DNA from: Cellulosimicrobium terreum
GTDB lineage: Bacteria > Actinomycetota > Actinomycetes > Actinomycetales > Cellulomonadaceae
DNA length: 64,000 nt
Assembly: GCA_014803435.1 (NCBI GenBank)
Contig: JACYFD010000005.1
Location: forward strand, 372,001 to 436,000
Reading direction: 5' to 3'
Shown here in pieces: positions 52,351-62,833 of this stretch. A program made the translations under genes and the position numbers. Within the stretch, counting starts at the first letter, position 1, and the number at the start of each line of letters is the position of its first letter. A model generated the notes under the pieces. It searched no databases. It was given only the letters and a program-made list of their open reading frames with translations, and had not been told where the DNA came from.

Positions 52351-54897
52351 TCAGTCCCGACGACGCGGCCGGGGCGTGCCGTGCAACGGCCGTGCCGTGC
52401 CGGGGTCCTGCGGCCACGCGTGCTTGGGGTACCGGCCCCGCAGCTCCGCGCGCACCTGGGGATACCCCTGGGCCCAGAACGACGCGAGGTCGGCGGTGAC
52501 CGCCGCGGGCCGGCCCGCCGGGGACAGCAGGTGCAGCAGCACCGGCACGCGGCCGCCGGCGAGGCGCGGAGCCTGCGTCCAGCCGAACGTCTCCTGGAGG
52601 CGCACAGCGAGCACCGGCTGCTCGGCCGCGTAGCTCACGGCGACACGCGACCCGCTCGGCACCTCGAGCCGCTCGGGCGCGAGCTCGTCGAGCCGTGAGG
52701 CCTCGGGCCAGGGCAGCAACCGGCGCAGCGCACCGGTCAGGTCCACGCGTCGTCCGCGGGCGACGGCAGCCAGGTCGGGTCCGAGCCAGCCGTCGAGGCC
52801 GTCCAGGAGCGCGTCGTCCTCGACGTCGGGCCACGGCTCTCCTACCGCGCCGTGCAGGAAGCGGAGCCGGTCGCGCAGACGGACGGCGCCCTCGGACCAC
52901 CCGAGAGCGTCCAGGCCGTCGCGGCGCAACCCGTCGCGCACCGCGACGACGAGCGCGTCGGCGGGCGGGTCGCGCCACGGTTCTCGCGTGAGCTCGATCG
53001 CCCCGAGCGACACGACCTTCGAGGTACGCACGCGTCCCGATGCCCACTCCACGATCCCTGCCGTGCGCTGCTCGGCGCCCGCCGCCGCCCGCGCGGTCGC
53101 CTCGTCCACGGGTGCCGCGGACCGCACGACCGCGTCGGCGCGGCCCGCGGTGCGGTCCACGTCCGCGACGGCGAGCCAACCCATGCCCTGCAACGGTGAT
53201 CCTGGCGGCAGGCGGGCGCCGGCGCCCGACACCAGCAGGTAGGACTCACCGCCGGGGCGCAGGCGCGCGACCCGGTCCGGATGTGCGAGCGCGACGACGT
53301 ACCCGACGGCGGCGTCGTCGGTCATGCGGGCCCCGCCCCCGGTCGCCTCGGGACGAACGCCGTCCGGAGCGCCCGTCCCGTCGCCGGCGTCGCGCGCGAC
53401 ACGCTCGAGCCGGTCCCGCTGCGCCGCCCAAGAGCCCGAGCCCGGTCCCCCGCGGCGCAACCCGCGCAGCGCCGCCGGCAGGTCGGCCCCCGGCACGCGC
53501 ACGTCCTCCGAGAGCAGGGCGACGACCTCCGCCGCACGCCGGGCGCCGACCTCCGGGACGGCGTCGAGCAGCGCCCGCGCGCGACGCGGGTCGGCGGGCA
53601 CCGCGGCGATTCGCCGCCCGAGGGGGGTCACCCCGTCCGGCCCGACGGCGCCCAGCCCGCCGAGCACGGCGCGCGCCGCGGCGAAGGCGGCGGGAGGGGG
53701 CGGGTCCAGGAGCGCCAACCCGGCGCCGTCGGGACTTCCCCAGCAGGCGAGCTCGAGCGCGAACCCGGTCAGGTCGGCAGTCCGGATCTCGGGTTCCGGG
53801 TGCGGGGCGAGACGGGCGTGGTCACCCTCCGACCAGCACCGGTACACCGCCCCAGGGCCCTCGCGCCCCGCACGACCCGCACGCTGCTCGGCACCCGCGC
53901 GGCTGACCGCGACCGTCACGAGGCCCGGCAGCCCGCGCCGCACGTCCGTGCGCGGCTCGCGCGCCAGCCCGGCGTCAACGACGACGCGCACGCCCGGCAC
54001 CGTGATCGAGGACTCCGCGACCGCGGTCGAGACCACGACCCGACGCCGCGGCCCGGGCTCGAGCGCCCGGTCCTGCTCGCGCGGCGGCAGTCGACCGTGC
54101 AGGGGCCGCACGTCGGCGTCGACACCCGCGAGACCGCGGGACACGAGGTCCACCTCACGCGCGCCCGGGACGAACACGAGCACGTCGCCCGTGCGCTCCG
54201 CGAGGGCACGGCGCGCCGTCGCGACGACGTGGTCGCAGAACACGCGGGCCGTGCCCCGGGCGTCGGTCCGCGGTCCGCGCGCGGGGCACCAGACGACGTC
54301 GACCGGGTGGAGCGCGCCGGCCACCTGCACGACCGGGACCGGGCCCGTGTCCGTCCCCGTGCCGGCAGCGAGCGCCCGCGCGGTGCGCCCGGCCTCGACG
54401 GTCGCGGACATCGCGACGAGCGCGAGGTCGTCGCGCAGGTTCTCGCGCACGTCTGCGAGCAGGGCGAGCGCGAGGTCGTCCTCCAGGTGACGTTCGTGCA
54501 CCTCGTCCAGGACGACGGCGGCGACACCGGGCAGCTCGGGGTCGTGCTGGAGCCTGCGCACGAGCGTGCCCGTCGTGACGATCTCGACGCGGGTGCGCCG
54601 CGACGTCCGCGACTCGCCGCGCACGGTGTACCCGACGGTCCCGCCGAGCTCCTCGCCGAGCAGCGACGCGAGCCGGCGCGCCGCCGCCCGTGCGGCGAGC
54701 CGGCGCGGCTGGGTCACGACGACGCGGCCCTGCGTCGCGGCGGCGAGCGCCGGCGGGACGAGCGTCGTCTTGCCCGTGCCTGGCGGTGCCTGCACGACGG
54801 CGGCACCGACGTCGCGCACGGCGGCGACCACCTCGGCCAGGTGCCGTCCCACCGGGAGGTCGGGCGGGGCGGCGAGGAGTCGGGCGATCGGGTCCAC
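52351..54897 (-). CDS. hrpB: ATP-dependent RNA helicase HrpB
   Basis: DEAH-type superfamily 2 helicase, 848 residues. Walker A PPGTGKTT (residues 38-45), DEVH box at 132-135, motif III SAT in VAMSATVEAG, motif VI QRAGRAGR; then the HA2-like region and the HrpB-specific C-terminal domain (TADLASFWAQGYPQVRAELRGRYPKHAWPQDP). HrpB is non-essential in bacteria where studied, and its RNA target is unclear. Confidence 0.95.
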   Translation of the reverse strand: MDPIARLLAAPPDLPVGRHLAEVVAAVRDVGAAVVQAPPGTGKTTLVPPALAAATQGRVVVTQPRRLAARAAARRLASLLGEELGGTVGYTVRGESRTSRRTRVEIVTTGTLVRRLQHDPELPGVAAVVLDEVHERHLEDDLALALLADVRENLRDDLALVAMSATVEAGRTARALAAGTGTDTGPVPVVQVAGALHPVDVVWCPARGPRTDARGTARVFCDHVVATARRALAERTGDVLVFVPGAREVDLVSRGLAGVDADVRPLHGRLPPREQDRALEPGPRRRVVVSTAVAESSITVPGVRVVVDAGLAREPRTDVRRGLPGLVTVAVSRAGAEQRAGRAGREGPGAVYRCWSEGDHARLAPHPEPEIRTADLTGFALELACWGSPDGAGLALLDPPPPAAFAAARAVLGGLGAVGPDGVTPLGRRIAAVPADPRRARALLDAVPEVGARRAAEVVALLSEDVRVPGADLPAALRGLRRGGPGSGSWAAQRDRLERVARDAGDGTGAPDGVRPEATGGGARMTDDAAVGYVVALAHPDRVARLRPGGESYLLVSGAGARLPPGSPLQGMGWLAVADVDRTAGRADAVVRSAAPVDEATARAAAGAEQRTAGIVEWASGRVRTSKVVSLGAIELTREPWRDPPADALVVAVRDGLRRDGLDALGWSEGAVRLRDRLRFLHGAVGEPWPDVEDDALLDGLDGWLGPDLAAVARGRRVDLTGALRRLLPWPEASRLDELAPERLEVPSGSRVAVSYAAEQPVLAVRLQETFGWTQAPRLAGGRVPVLLHLLSPAGRPAAVTADLASFWAQGYPQVRAELRGRYPKHAWPQDPGTARPLHGTPRPRRRD

Positions 54898-54959
54898 CTC
54901 CGTAGTGTGCCCGCGCGCGCCCTTCCCCGGGCGGGCGGCCCCGGCGTACGGTCGAGAGC

Positions 54960-55283
54960 ATGTGCCGGAACATCACGACCCTGCGCGGTCTTCAGCCCCC
55001 TGCCACCGAGGAGGAGGTCGAGGCGGCCGCCCGTCAGTTCGTCCGCAAGGTCACGGGGATCGCACGGACGAGCCCGGCGACCGAGGAACCCTTCGAGCGT
55101 GCCGTCGACGAGGTCGCTGCGATCGTGGCCCGACTCCTCGACGACCTGCCCGAGCGCCGACAGCCCCCGACCACCGTCCCGCCCCTGCGGCGCGAGGAGG
55201 TCAAGGCACGCATCGCGGCGCGCGAGGCCGCGGAGCGCGAGCACGAGCGGGCGCACGCCCTCGGGCTCGTGCACGAGCACTAG
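54960..55283 (+). CDS. DUF2277 family protein
   Basis: 107 residues. Begins MCRNITTLRGLQPPATEEE, the signature of DUF2277, followed by a conserved helix (AARQFVRKVTG) and a charged C-terminal helix ending in histidines. Function unknown. Divergent from hrpB across a 62-bp gap. Confidence 0.88.
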   Translation: MCRNITTLRGLQPPATEEEVEAAARQFVRKVTGIARTSPATEEPFERAVDEVAAIVARLLDDLPERRQPPTTVPPLRREEVKARIAAREAAEREHERAHALGLVHEH

Positions 55284-55306
55284 GCCCGTCCCCTAGGCTC
55301 GTCGTC

Positions 55307-55642
55307 GTGGACGGCGGACCTGACCAGAGCGCTCACGACCCTCGCGCGACGAGCGGCGGCGGCGTGCCGCGAGAACCTGTCAGCGCGGCCATGCGCCGTG
55401 CCAAGGCCGACGCGCGCTCGGCGCACGTGACGATCGGGCAGGCGAGCCAGGACCCGTCCGGACGCGTGACGATCGAGTGCTCGTGCGGGATGTTCCTGAC
55501 GAACGGTCCCGACTGGACGGTGGACGAGCACATCCGGCTCCACCGCGCCGAGGCGCGGTACCTCGCGCTCAGCGCCGTGGCTCCGGCCGGCATGCCGCGG
55601 CTGGTCCCGGTCGGCGCAGACCGGCTCCCCCGCGCGCTCTGA
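55307..55642 (+). CDS. Small protein with CxC...H..H metal-site-like motif
   Basis: 111 residues from GTG at 55307 (ATG at 55391 would give 83). The region ECSCGMFLTNGPDWTVDEH then IRLH has two Cys and two His spaced like a small zinc finger. The rest is Ala/Arg-rich. No family recognised. Lies 23 bases after the DUF2277 stop and may be co-transcribed. Real coding is likely from the coherent motif but not certain. Confidence 0.6.
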   Translation: MDGGPDQSAHDPRATSGGGVPREPVSAAMRRAKADARSAHVTIGQASQDPSGRVTIECSCGMFLTNGPDWTVDEHIRLHRAEARYLALSAVAPAGMPRLVPVGADRLPRAL

Positions 55643-55667
55643 GCCGCGGGCGAGGCGCCTCGCGGGG

Positions 55668-55883
55668 CTACAGCTCGTCCGGGTCGTCCCAGGAGGTCCC
55701 CGACGACGCGCCGTCCATCGGCCGCCGCTCCGCCTCCGACAACGAGTGCGGCGCCCGCTTGGCGTCTCCGCCGGTCAGCACGTCGCCCTTCTCGCCCTGA
55801 GCCTCGCGCCGCGGCGACAACCGGGCCGAGGCGATGTCCGACTCGTTGAGGTCTGCCCTGGTGCGCGATCGGTGAGTACCCAT
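55668..55883 (-). CDS. Small hydrophilic hypothetical protein
   Basis: 71 residues starting MGTHRSRTRADLNESDIASA and ending SWDDPDEL. Entirely hydrophilic and probably disordered, with Ser/Arg-rich and acidic stretches. ATG at 55883. No family recognised and no partner gene. The gap to glgX (55884-56074) holds divergent promoter sequence, including an AT-rich CATACTTTTT tract, and no gene. Confidence 0.5.
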   Translation of the reverse strand: MGTHRSRTRADLNESDIASARLSPRREAQGEKGDVLTGGDAKRAPHSLSEAERRPMDGASSGTSWDDPDEL

Positions 55884-56074
55884 GTCTCGGGTCTACCAGT
55901 CGTCGGGGCGCCTCGCACGTGCGGAGCCGGGCGTGGCGCATCGTCGCTTGGCATACTTTTTCCCCCAGGTGCCCGTCCCCGGCGGGCCCAGCAGGCGCCG
56001 GCCGGGCCGGCCGTCGCCCTCCTGGTGACCCTCCTGGACGACATCGGGTGCCGTGGCATGGAATCCTCTGAGGC

Positions 56075-58435
56075 ATGCAGACCTGGCCCGGCCACCCCTA
56101 TCCGCTCGGCGCGACGTACGACGGGACGGGCACCAACTTCGCCCTCTTCTCCGAGGTCGCCGAACGCGTCGAGCTCTGCCTCCTGCGCGACGACGGCACC
56201 GAGCGACGCGTCGAGCTCGAGGAGGTCGACGCGCACGTCTGGCACGTCTACCTCCCGGGCAAGGGCCCGGGGACCCGGTACGGCTACCGCGTGCACGGGC
56301 CGTACGACCCGGAGAACGGGCACCGCTGCAACCCCTCCAAGCTGCTCCTCGACCCGTACGCCAAGGCGATCGAAGGGCAGATCGACGGCGACGAGGCGCT
56401 CTTCTCCTACCACTTCGCGGACGCGGCGCCGCAGGTCGACGACGCGGGCCGTCCCGACGACACCGGCGAGACCGACCATGCCGACGACCGCGAGGACGGT
56501 CCTGACGAGGACCGGGACGAGGGCCGGGACGAGAGCCCGGACGGCCGGGCCGGTGCGAGCGACGGCCCGCAGACCGGCGCCGGGAGCTCGGTACCGCCGC
56601 GCAACGACGACGACTCCGCGCCCCACACCATGGTCTCGGTGGTGGTGAACCCGTTCTTCGACTGGGGGCACGACCGGCCGCCGAACCGCGACTACCACGA
56701 CAGCGTCATCTACGAGGCCCACGTCAAGGGCATGACGATGCTCCACCCCGACGTGCCCGAGGAGCTGCGCGGCACGTACGCGGGCATGGCGCACCCGTCC
56801 GTGATCGAGCACCTCGTGACGCTGGGGGTCACCGCCGTCGAGCTCATGCCGGTGCACCAGTTCGTCAACGACCCGACGCTCGTCGCCAAGGGACTGTCGA
56901 ACTACTGGGGCTACAACACCATCGGCTTCTTCGCCCCGCACAACGGCTACGCCGCCTACGGCGAACGCGGCCAGCAGGTCATGGAGTTCAAGTCCATGGT
57001 CAAGGCGATGCACGAGGCCGGGATCGAGGTCATCCTCGACGTCGTGTACAACCACACGGCCGAGGGCAACCACATGGGTCCGACGCTGAGCTTTCGGGGC
57101 ATCGACAACAAGGCGTACTACCGGCTCGTGGACGGCGACGAGGCGCACTACTTCGACACGACCGGCACGGGGAACTCCCTGCTGATGCGCTCGCCGCACG
57201 TGCTCCAGCTCATCATGGACTCGCTGCGCTACTGGGTCACCGAGATGCACGTCGACGGGTTCCGGTTCGACCTCGCGGCCACGCTCGCGCGGCAGTTCCA
57301 CGAGGTCGACCGCCTGTCGGCGTTCTTCGACATCGTGCAGCAGGATCCGGTCATCTCCCAGGTCAAGCTCATCGCCGAGCCGTGGGACCTCGGCTCCGGT
57401 GGCTACCAGGTGGGCGGCTTCCCCCCGCTGTGGACCGAGTGGAACGGCGACTACCGCGACACCGTGCGCGACTTCTGGCGGGGCGAGTCCTCGACGCTGC
57501 CCGAGTTCGCGAGCCGGCTCACCGGGTCCTCCGACCTCTACGAGCACAGCGGACGCAAGCCGATCGCGTCGATCAACTTCGTCACCGCGCACGACGGCTT
57601 CACCCTCAACGACCTCGTCTCCTACAACGAGAAGCACAACGAGGCCAACGGCGAGGGCAACAACGACGGGGAGAACCACAACCGGTCGTGGAACTGCGGC
57701 GTCGAGGGGCCGACGGACGACCCGGACGTCCTCGCCCTGCGCGCGCGCCAGCGCCGCAACTTCCTCACCACGCTCCTGCTCTCGCAGGGCGTGCCCATGC
57801 TGGCCCACGGCGACGAGATCGCCCGCACCCAGGGCGGCAACAACAACGGGTACTGCCAGGACGGCGAGATCACCTGGATGGACTGGAGCGGGGTCGTCGG
57901 TGACCCGCGCCTGCACGACGACGAGCAGGACGCGGCCGAGGCGGTCACGACGGACGTCGCGACGGACGAGCGGCGCGCCCTGCTCGACTTCGCGCGCCGC
58001 GTCGTCTGGCTCCGCCGGGACCATCCCGTGCTCCACCGGCGCCGGTTCTTCGTCGGCCGCGGCCCCGAGGACACCGCGGACGACCCCGCGCACCTGCCGG
58101 ACATCGAGTGGCTCGACATCACGGGCGCCCGGATGGACTCGCAGGACTGGGCGAACTCGTTCGCGCGCTCGGTCATGGTCTTCCTCAACGGGGACGCGAT
58201 CCCCGAGACCGACCGCCGGGGCGAACCCATCGTCGACGACTCGTTCCTGTTCCTGCTCAACGCGCACCACGACGTGCTGGAGTTCACCGTGCCCGGAGCG
58301 GAGTACGGGCCCGAGTGGTCCGTCGTCCTCGACACCGACGGCGCGGTGGACGTCGGCGACGAGCTCCGTCCCGGTGCCGTCGTGCCCGTGACGGGTCGCA
58401 GCGCGATCGTCCTGACCCGGCCGCCGCTGCGATGA
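56075..58435 (+). CDS. glgX: Glycogen debranching enzyme GlgX/TreX
   Basis: GH13 isoamylase-type enzyme removing alpha-1,6 branches from glycogen, supplying linear maltodextrins to TreY. 786 residues: CBM48 N-terminal domain, then the barrel. Nucleophile Asp399 (VDGFRFDLA), acid/base Glu435 (LIAEPWD), third Asp in VTAHDGF. A highly acidic Asp/Glu-rich insert at residues 117-182 separates the CBM48 from the barrel and accounts for the excess over the usual ~720 residues. First gene of the trehalose operon; its stop overlaps treY. Confidence 0.95.
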   Translation: MQTWPGHPYPLGATYDGTGTNFALFSEVAERVELCLLRDDGTERRVELEEVDAHVWHVYLPGKGPGTRYGYRVHGPYDPENGHRCNPSKLLLDPYAKAIEGQIDGDEALFSYHFADAAPQVDDAGRPDDTGETDHADDREDGPDEDRDEGRDESPDGRAGASDGPQTGAGSSVPPRNDDDSAPHTMVSVVVNPFFDWGHDRPPNRDYHDSVIYEAHVKGMTMLHPDVPEELRGTYAGMAHPSVIEHLVTLGVTAVELMPVHQFVNDPTLVAKGLSNYWGYNTIGFFAPHNGYAAYGERGQQVMEFKSMVKAMHEAGIEVILDVVYNHTAEGNHMGPTLSFRGIDNKAYYRLVDGDEAHYFDTTGTGNSLLMRSPHVLQLIMDSLRYWVTEMHVDGFRFDLAATLARQFHEVDRLSAFFDIVQQDPVISQVKLIAEPWDLGSGGYQVGGFPPLWTEWNGDYRDTVRDFWRGESSTLPEFASRLTGSSDLYEHSGRKPIASINFVTAHDGFTLNDLVSYNEKHNEANGEGNNDGENHNRSWNCGVEGPTDDPDVLALRARQRRNFLTTLLLSQGVPMLAHGDEIARTQGGNNNGYCQDGEITWMDWSGVVGDPRLHDDEQDAAEAVTTDVATDERRALLDFARRVVWLRRDHPVLHRRRFFVGRGPEDTADDPAHLPDIEWLDITGARMDSQDWANSFARSVMVFLNGDAIPETDRRGEPIVDDSFLFLLNAHHDVLEFTVPGAEYGPEWSVVLDTDGAVDVGDELRPGAVVPVTGRSAIVLTRPPLR

Positions 58436-60957
58436 CGGCCCCCGTCTCGACGTACCGGCTGCAGCTGGGCGCCGACCTCACGTTCGACGACGCCGCGCAG
58501 CAGGTCCCGTACCTCGCGTCGCTCGGCGTGACGCACCTGTACCTGTCCCCCGTGCTCCAGGCGGCTCCCGGGTCGACGCACGGCTACGACGTCGTCGACC
58601 ACGCGCGCGTGAGCGACGTCCTCGGGGGGCGGGACGGCCTCGACCGGCTCGCCGCGACGGCCCGCGCCGCCGGCCTCGGGATCGTGCTCGACGTCGTGCC
58701 GAACCACATGGCGGTCCCGACTCCCGCGTGGCACAACGGCGCGCTCTGGTCCGTGCTGGAGCACGGCCCGGGCTCGCCGTACGCGCACTGGTTCGACGTC
58801 GACTGGTCTGCCGGTGACGGCGCCGTGCTCATGCCCGTCCTCGGTGCGCGGGTCGGCGACGTGCTCGCCGCGGGCGAGCTCACGCTCGACGAGGTCGAGG
58901 TGCCGACGGCCGACGGGTCCGGGCCCCAGCGAGTCCTGCGCTACTACGACCACGTGTTCCCGGTGCGCGAGGGCACCCAGGACCTGCCCCTGGCCGAGCT
59001 CGTCGAGCGACAGCACTACCGGCTCGCCTACTGGCGTGTCGGCGACGAGGAGCTCAACTACCGCCGCTTCTTCGACGTCGGGACGCTCGTCGCGGTGCGT
59101 GTCGAGGACGAGCGGGTCTTCGACGCGACGCACGCGCTCCTCCTCGACCTCGTCGCGACCGGGACGGTCGACGGCCTGCGCATCGACCACCCGGACGGCC
59201 TGGCCGACCCGGCGCAGTACCTCGAGCGGCTCGCCGAGCGCACGGACGGCGCATGGGTCGTGGTCGAGAAGATCCTCGCGGGCGAGGAGCAGGTCCCGTC
59301 GGACTGGGCGACCGTCGGCACGACCGGGTACGACGTCGCGTGGCGGCTCCAGCAGCTGTTCGTCGACCCGGGCGGGCGGGCCGGCCTGGACGCCGTGATG
59401 AGCCGCCTCACCGGCGCCGCACCCGGTGGGCTCGCCGACGTCGTGGAGCAGGCCAAGCGCGAGGTCGTCACCGGGCCTCTCTACGCCGAGGTGCACCGGC
59501 TCACCGACCTGGCCGCGGAGATCTGCCACGACGACCCCCGCCTGCGCGACCACACGTGGCGCGGGCTGCACCAGTGCCTGCGCGAGCTGCTGGTCGCGTT
59601 CGACCGCTACCGCGCGTACGTCGTGCCGGGCGACGAGCCGCGCCACGAGGCGGTCCGCGTGGTGGAGGACGCCGCCCGGCTCGCGCGCACCCTGCTGGGC
59701 CCCCAGCGCGGCGAGACGCTCGACGTCGTCGTGGACCTCGTGCTGGGGCGAGAGGTGGGCAGCGCGGGACGACGGCGCGAGGCCCGCCGCGACGAGCTCG
59801 TCGTGCGGTTCCAGCAGGTGTGCGGCGCGGTGACGGCCAAGGGCGTGGAGGACACCGCGTTCTACCGCTGGACCGAGCTCGTGAGCCTGTGCGAGGTCGG
59901 TGGTGAGCCGGACCGCTTCAGCCTGGACGTGCACGACTGGCACGCGTTCGCGCGCCGGTTCGTCGAGCTGACGCCGCACGCGCTCACCGCCGGCTCGACG
60001 CACGACACGAAGCGCGGCGAGGACACGCGCGCCGCCACGGGCGTCCTGTCGGAGGACGCTCCCGGCTGGGCGCGCCTCGTGGCGCAGGTGCGCGACGCGA
60101 GCGCGCCCTACCGCGGCGTGCTCGTCGACGGCCTCGCGGAGAACCTCCTGTGGCAGACGATCGCCGGGACCTGGTCGCCCGAGCTGCCCCCGGAGCACGC
60201 CGCGATCGACGCGGCACGGCTCACGGACTACCTCCTCAAGGCGCTGCGCGAGGCGAAGGTGCGCACGTCGTGGACGAGCCCCGACGACACGTACGAGCAG
60301 TCCGTGCTGGAGCTCGCGACGCGCGCCCTGGGCGACCCCGCGGTGCTCTCGGCCTTCGACCGCTGGTCCCGTGACCACGCGCAGGAGCTGCGGGCCGCGA
60401 GCCTCGGCACCAAGCTCGTCCAGCTCACGGCTCCCGGTGTGGCGGACGTCTACCAGGGCAGCGAGTCGTACGCGCCGACCCTCGTCGACCCGGACAACCG
60501 CCGGCCCGTCGACACCGGCGACCTCGTCCGCCGTCTCGGTCGGCTCGACGCCGGTGCCGCACCACGCACCCTGGCGGACGAGAAGCTGTTCGTCACCTCG
60601 CGCGCTCTGCGCGTCCGCAACGCCCTGGCGGAGGTGCTGGTCGGGTCCGGGGCCGGCTACTCCCCCGTGGCCGCGTCGACCCCGTGCGCGCTGGCGTTCT
60701 CCCGCACCCTGGAGGGCGACCCGCGGCTCGTGACGGTGGCGACGCGGTTGCACGGCACGGTGCGCCGCCTCGGCGGGTGGCAGGACCACGTCGTCGCGCT
60801 CCCCGCCTCCGCGGCGCCGGGTCGTGCCCCGCTGTGGCGCGACGTCCTGACGGGCCGGAGCTACGCGCCCGGGGCCGTCCCCCTCGCCGACCTCCTCGCC
60901 GACCTGCCGGTGGCGCTGCTCGTGACCGACCCCGGCGTCGACGGGGGCGCGCCGTGA
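58432..60957 (+). CDS. treY: Maltooligosyl trehalose synthase
   Basis: Converts the reducing-end maltose unit of a maltodextrin to trehalose. 841 residues from ATG at 58432, ATGA overlap with glg[24 protein letters not shown] is the TreY N-terminus; [22 protein letters not shown] (catalytic Asp), [10 protein letters not shown] (Glu) and [15 protein letters not shown] follow in GH13 order. Works with TreZ in the OtsAB-independent route. Confidence 0.96.
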   Translation: MTAPVSTYRLQLGADLTFDDAAQQVPYLASLGVTHLYLSPVLQAAPGSTHGYDVVDHARVSDVLGGRDGLDRLAATARAAGLGIVLDVVPNHMAVPTPAWHNGALWSVLEHGPGSPYAHWFDVDWSAGDGAVLMPVLGARVGDVLAAGELTLDEVEVPTADGSGPQRVLRYYDHVFPVREGTQDLPLAELVERQHYRLAYWRVGDEELNYRRFFDVGTLVAVRVEDERVFDATHALLLDLVATGTVDGLRIDHPDGLADPAQYLERLAERTDGAWVVVEKILAGEEQVPSDWATVGTTGYDVAWRLQQLFVDPGGRAGLDAVMSRLTGAAPGGLADVVEQAKREVVTGPLYAEVHRLTDLAAEICHDDPRLRDHTWRGLHQCLRELLVAFDRYRAYVVPGDEPRHEAVRVVEDAARLARTLLGPQRGETLDVVVDLVLGREVGSAGRRREARRDELVVRFQQVCGAVTAKGVEDTAFYRWTELVSLCEVGGEPDRFSLDVHDWHAFARRFVELTPHALTAGSTHDTKRGEDTRAATGVLSEDAPGWARLVAQVRDASAPYRGVLVDGLAENLLWQTIAGTWSPELPPEHAAIDAARLTDYLLKALREAKVRTSWTSPDDTYEQSVLELATRALGDPAVLSAFDRWSRDHAQELRAASLGTKLVQLTAPGVADVYQGSESYAPTLVDPDNRRPVDTGDLVRRLGRLDAGAAPRTLADEKLFVTSRALRVRNALAEVLVGSGAGYSPVAASTPCALAFSRTLEGDPRLVTVATRLHGTVRRLGGWQDHVVALPASAAPGRAPLWRDVLTGRSYAPGAVPLADLLADLPVALLVTDPGVDGGAP

Positions 60958-62819
60958 CGGCCCCAGCGCCGCAGGGGACACCCATGATCCCCGTGCCCGG
61001 GCCGCGACCGGTCGTGTGGGCGCCCACGGCGCGCACCGTGGACCTGCTGCTGCCCGTCGAGGGCACCGGGAGCTTCGACGACGCGTGGCGAGCCCCGCTG
61101 CGGCTCATCGGTGCGCACGTCCCCGGCTGGTGGGGGTACGACCACGAGATCGAGCCCGGGACCGACTACGGGTTCTCCGTCGACGGCGGCCCCGGGCGAC
61201 CGGACCCGCGCTCGCCGCACCAGCCGTACGGCGTGCACGGCCCGAGCCGCACGTTCGACCCCACGTTCGCGTGGACGGACGGCGCCTGGCCCGGCCGCGA
61301 CGTGCGCGGCGAGGTGCTCTACGAGCTGCACGTCGGGACGTTCACCCCCGAGGGCACGCTCGACGCGGCCGTCGAGCGCCTCGACGAGCTCGTGGAGCTC
61401 GGCGTCGGTGCGGTCGAGCTCATGCCCGTCGCCGCGTTCGGCGGACGCTGGGGGTGGGGGTACGACGGCGTGCACCTGTACGCCGTGCACGAGCCGTACG
61501 GCGGCCCCCGCGCCCTCCAGCGGTTCGTCGACGCCGCGCACGCGCGCGGGCTCGCCGTCGTGCTGGACGTCGTCTACAACCACCTGGGCCCGTCCGGGAA
61601 CTACCTCCCGGAGTTCGGTCCCTACTTCACGGACGCGCACACGACCCCCTGGGGGTCGGCCGTCAACCTCGACCGCCCCGGCAGCCGCGAGGTCCGCGAG
61701 TGGGTCGTGTGCAACGCGGAGCGCTGGTTCGAGGAGTTCCACGTCGACGCGCTGCGCCTCGACGCCGTGCACGCGCTGGTCGACGACTCGCCGACGCACG
61801 TGCTCGTCGAGCTCTCGCGCCGGGTCGGGCGGCTCGCGGAGGAGCTCGGACGGCCGCTCACGCTCGTGGCGGAGTCGGACGAGAACGACCCCGCCACGGT
61901 CGCAGGGGCGGAGCAGGGCGGGCGGGGCATGCAGGCCCAGTGGGCGGACGACGTGCACCACGCCGTGCACGCCCTCCTGACGGGCGAGCGTCAGGCGTAC
62001 TACGTCGACTTCGGGTCGGTGGCGGTGCTGCGCAAGGCGCTCACGGGCGTGTTCGTCCACGACGGCACGTACTCGACGTTCCGCGGCCGCACCTGGGGCC
62101 GTCCGGTCCCGGCAGGCGCCGACGGGCACGCGTTCGTCGTGAGCGCGCAGAACCACGACCAGGTCGGCAACAGGGCGCGCGGCGACCGGCCGTCCGCCGT
62201 GCTGGACGCCGGTGGTCTCGCCGTCGCCGCCGCGCTGGTCCTCGTCTCCCCGTTCACGCCGATGCTCTTCATGGGCGAGGAGTGGGGTGCGACGACGCCG
62301 TGGCAGTACTTCACCGACCACGACGACCCCGAGCTCGCACGATCGATCCGCGAGGGCCGCGCGGCGGAGTTCTCCGGTCACGAGTGGTCGGACGGGACCG
62401 TGGTCCCGGACCCGCAGGACCCGGCGACCCGCGACGCGAGCGTGCTCGACCGGTCGGAGCGCGACGTGGCTCCGCACGCCCGCCTGCTGGCGTGGTACCG
62501 CACGCTGATCACGCTGCGTGAGCGCGCGGACGTCGGCTCGGGCGACCTGTCGGTGGTACGGCTGCACGGGCCGGGCGGCGCGCACGACGACGCGGCCGCG
62601 GAGGAGGCCAAGGTCGGCACGCCCGACGACGGCCCGGCCTTCGTCGTCGACCGCCGCACGGTCGCGCTCGCGGTCAACCTGGGAACCCGGACCCGGACCC
62701 TGCGCCTCGCGCTCGGCGGGACGCCCCGCCTGCTCGCCGCGTGGGACCCCGGCACCCGCGTGACCGGCCGCACGGTCGACCTCCCGGCGCGTTCGGCCGC
62801 CGTCGTCGCGTGGCGGTGA
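60954..62819 (+). CDS. treZ: Maltooligosyl trehalose trehalohydrolase
   Basis: Releases trehalose from maltooligosyl trehalose. 621 residues from GTG at 60954, GTGA overlap with treY. Motifs LYELHVGTFTPEGT, VVLDVVYNHLGPSGNYL, LRLDAVHALVDDS (catalytic Asp), LVAESDENDP (Glu) and SAQNHDQVGNRA. End of the glgX-treY-treZ operon. Confidence 0.96.
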   Translation: MTAPAPQGTPMIPVPGPRPVVWAPTARTVDLLLPVEGTGSFDDAWRAPLRLIGAHVPGWWGYDHEIEPGTDYGFSVDGGPGRPDPRSPHQPYGVHGPSRTFDPTFAWTDGAWPGRDVRGEVLYELHVGTFTPEGTLDAAVERLDELVELGVGAVELMPVAAFGGRWGWGYDGVHLYAVHEPYGGPRALQRFVDAAHARGLAVVLDVVYNHLGPSGNYLPEFGPYFTDAHTTPWGSAVNLDRPGSREVREWVVCNAERWFEEFHVDALRLDAVHALVDDSPTHVLVELSRRVGRLAEELGRPLTLVAESDENDPATVAGAEQGGRGMQAQWADDVHHAVHALLTGERQAYYVDFGSVAVLRKALTGVFVHDGTYSTFRGRTWGRPVPAGADGHAFVVSAQNHDQVGNRARGDRPSAVLDAGGLAVAAALVLVSPFTPMLFMGEEWGATTPWQYFTDHDDPELARSIREGRAAEFSGHEWSDGTVVPDPQDPATRDASVLDRSERDVAPHARLLAWYRTLITLRERADVGSGDLSVVRLHGPGGAHDDAAAEEAKVGTPDDGPAFVVDRRTVALAVNLGTRTRTLRLALGGTPRLLAAWDPGTRVTGRTVDLPARSAAVVAWR

Positions 62820-62833
62820 CTACGCTCACGCGC

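Noticed and set aside
55775-58270. 831-residue minus-strand open frame
   Set aside because: Antisense to glgX; Arg/Val/His-rich with no domain.
57622-60981. 1119-residue minus-strand open frame
   Set aside because: Antisense to treY and part of glgX, which have complete catalytic motifs. Shadow of GC-biased codons.
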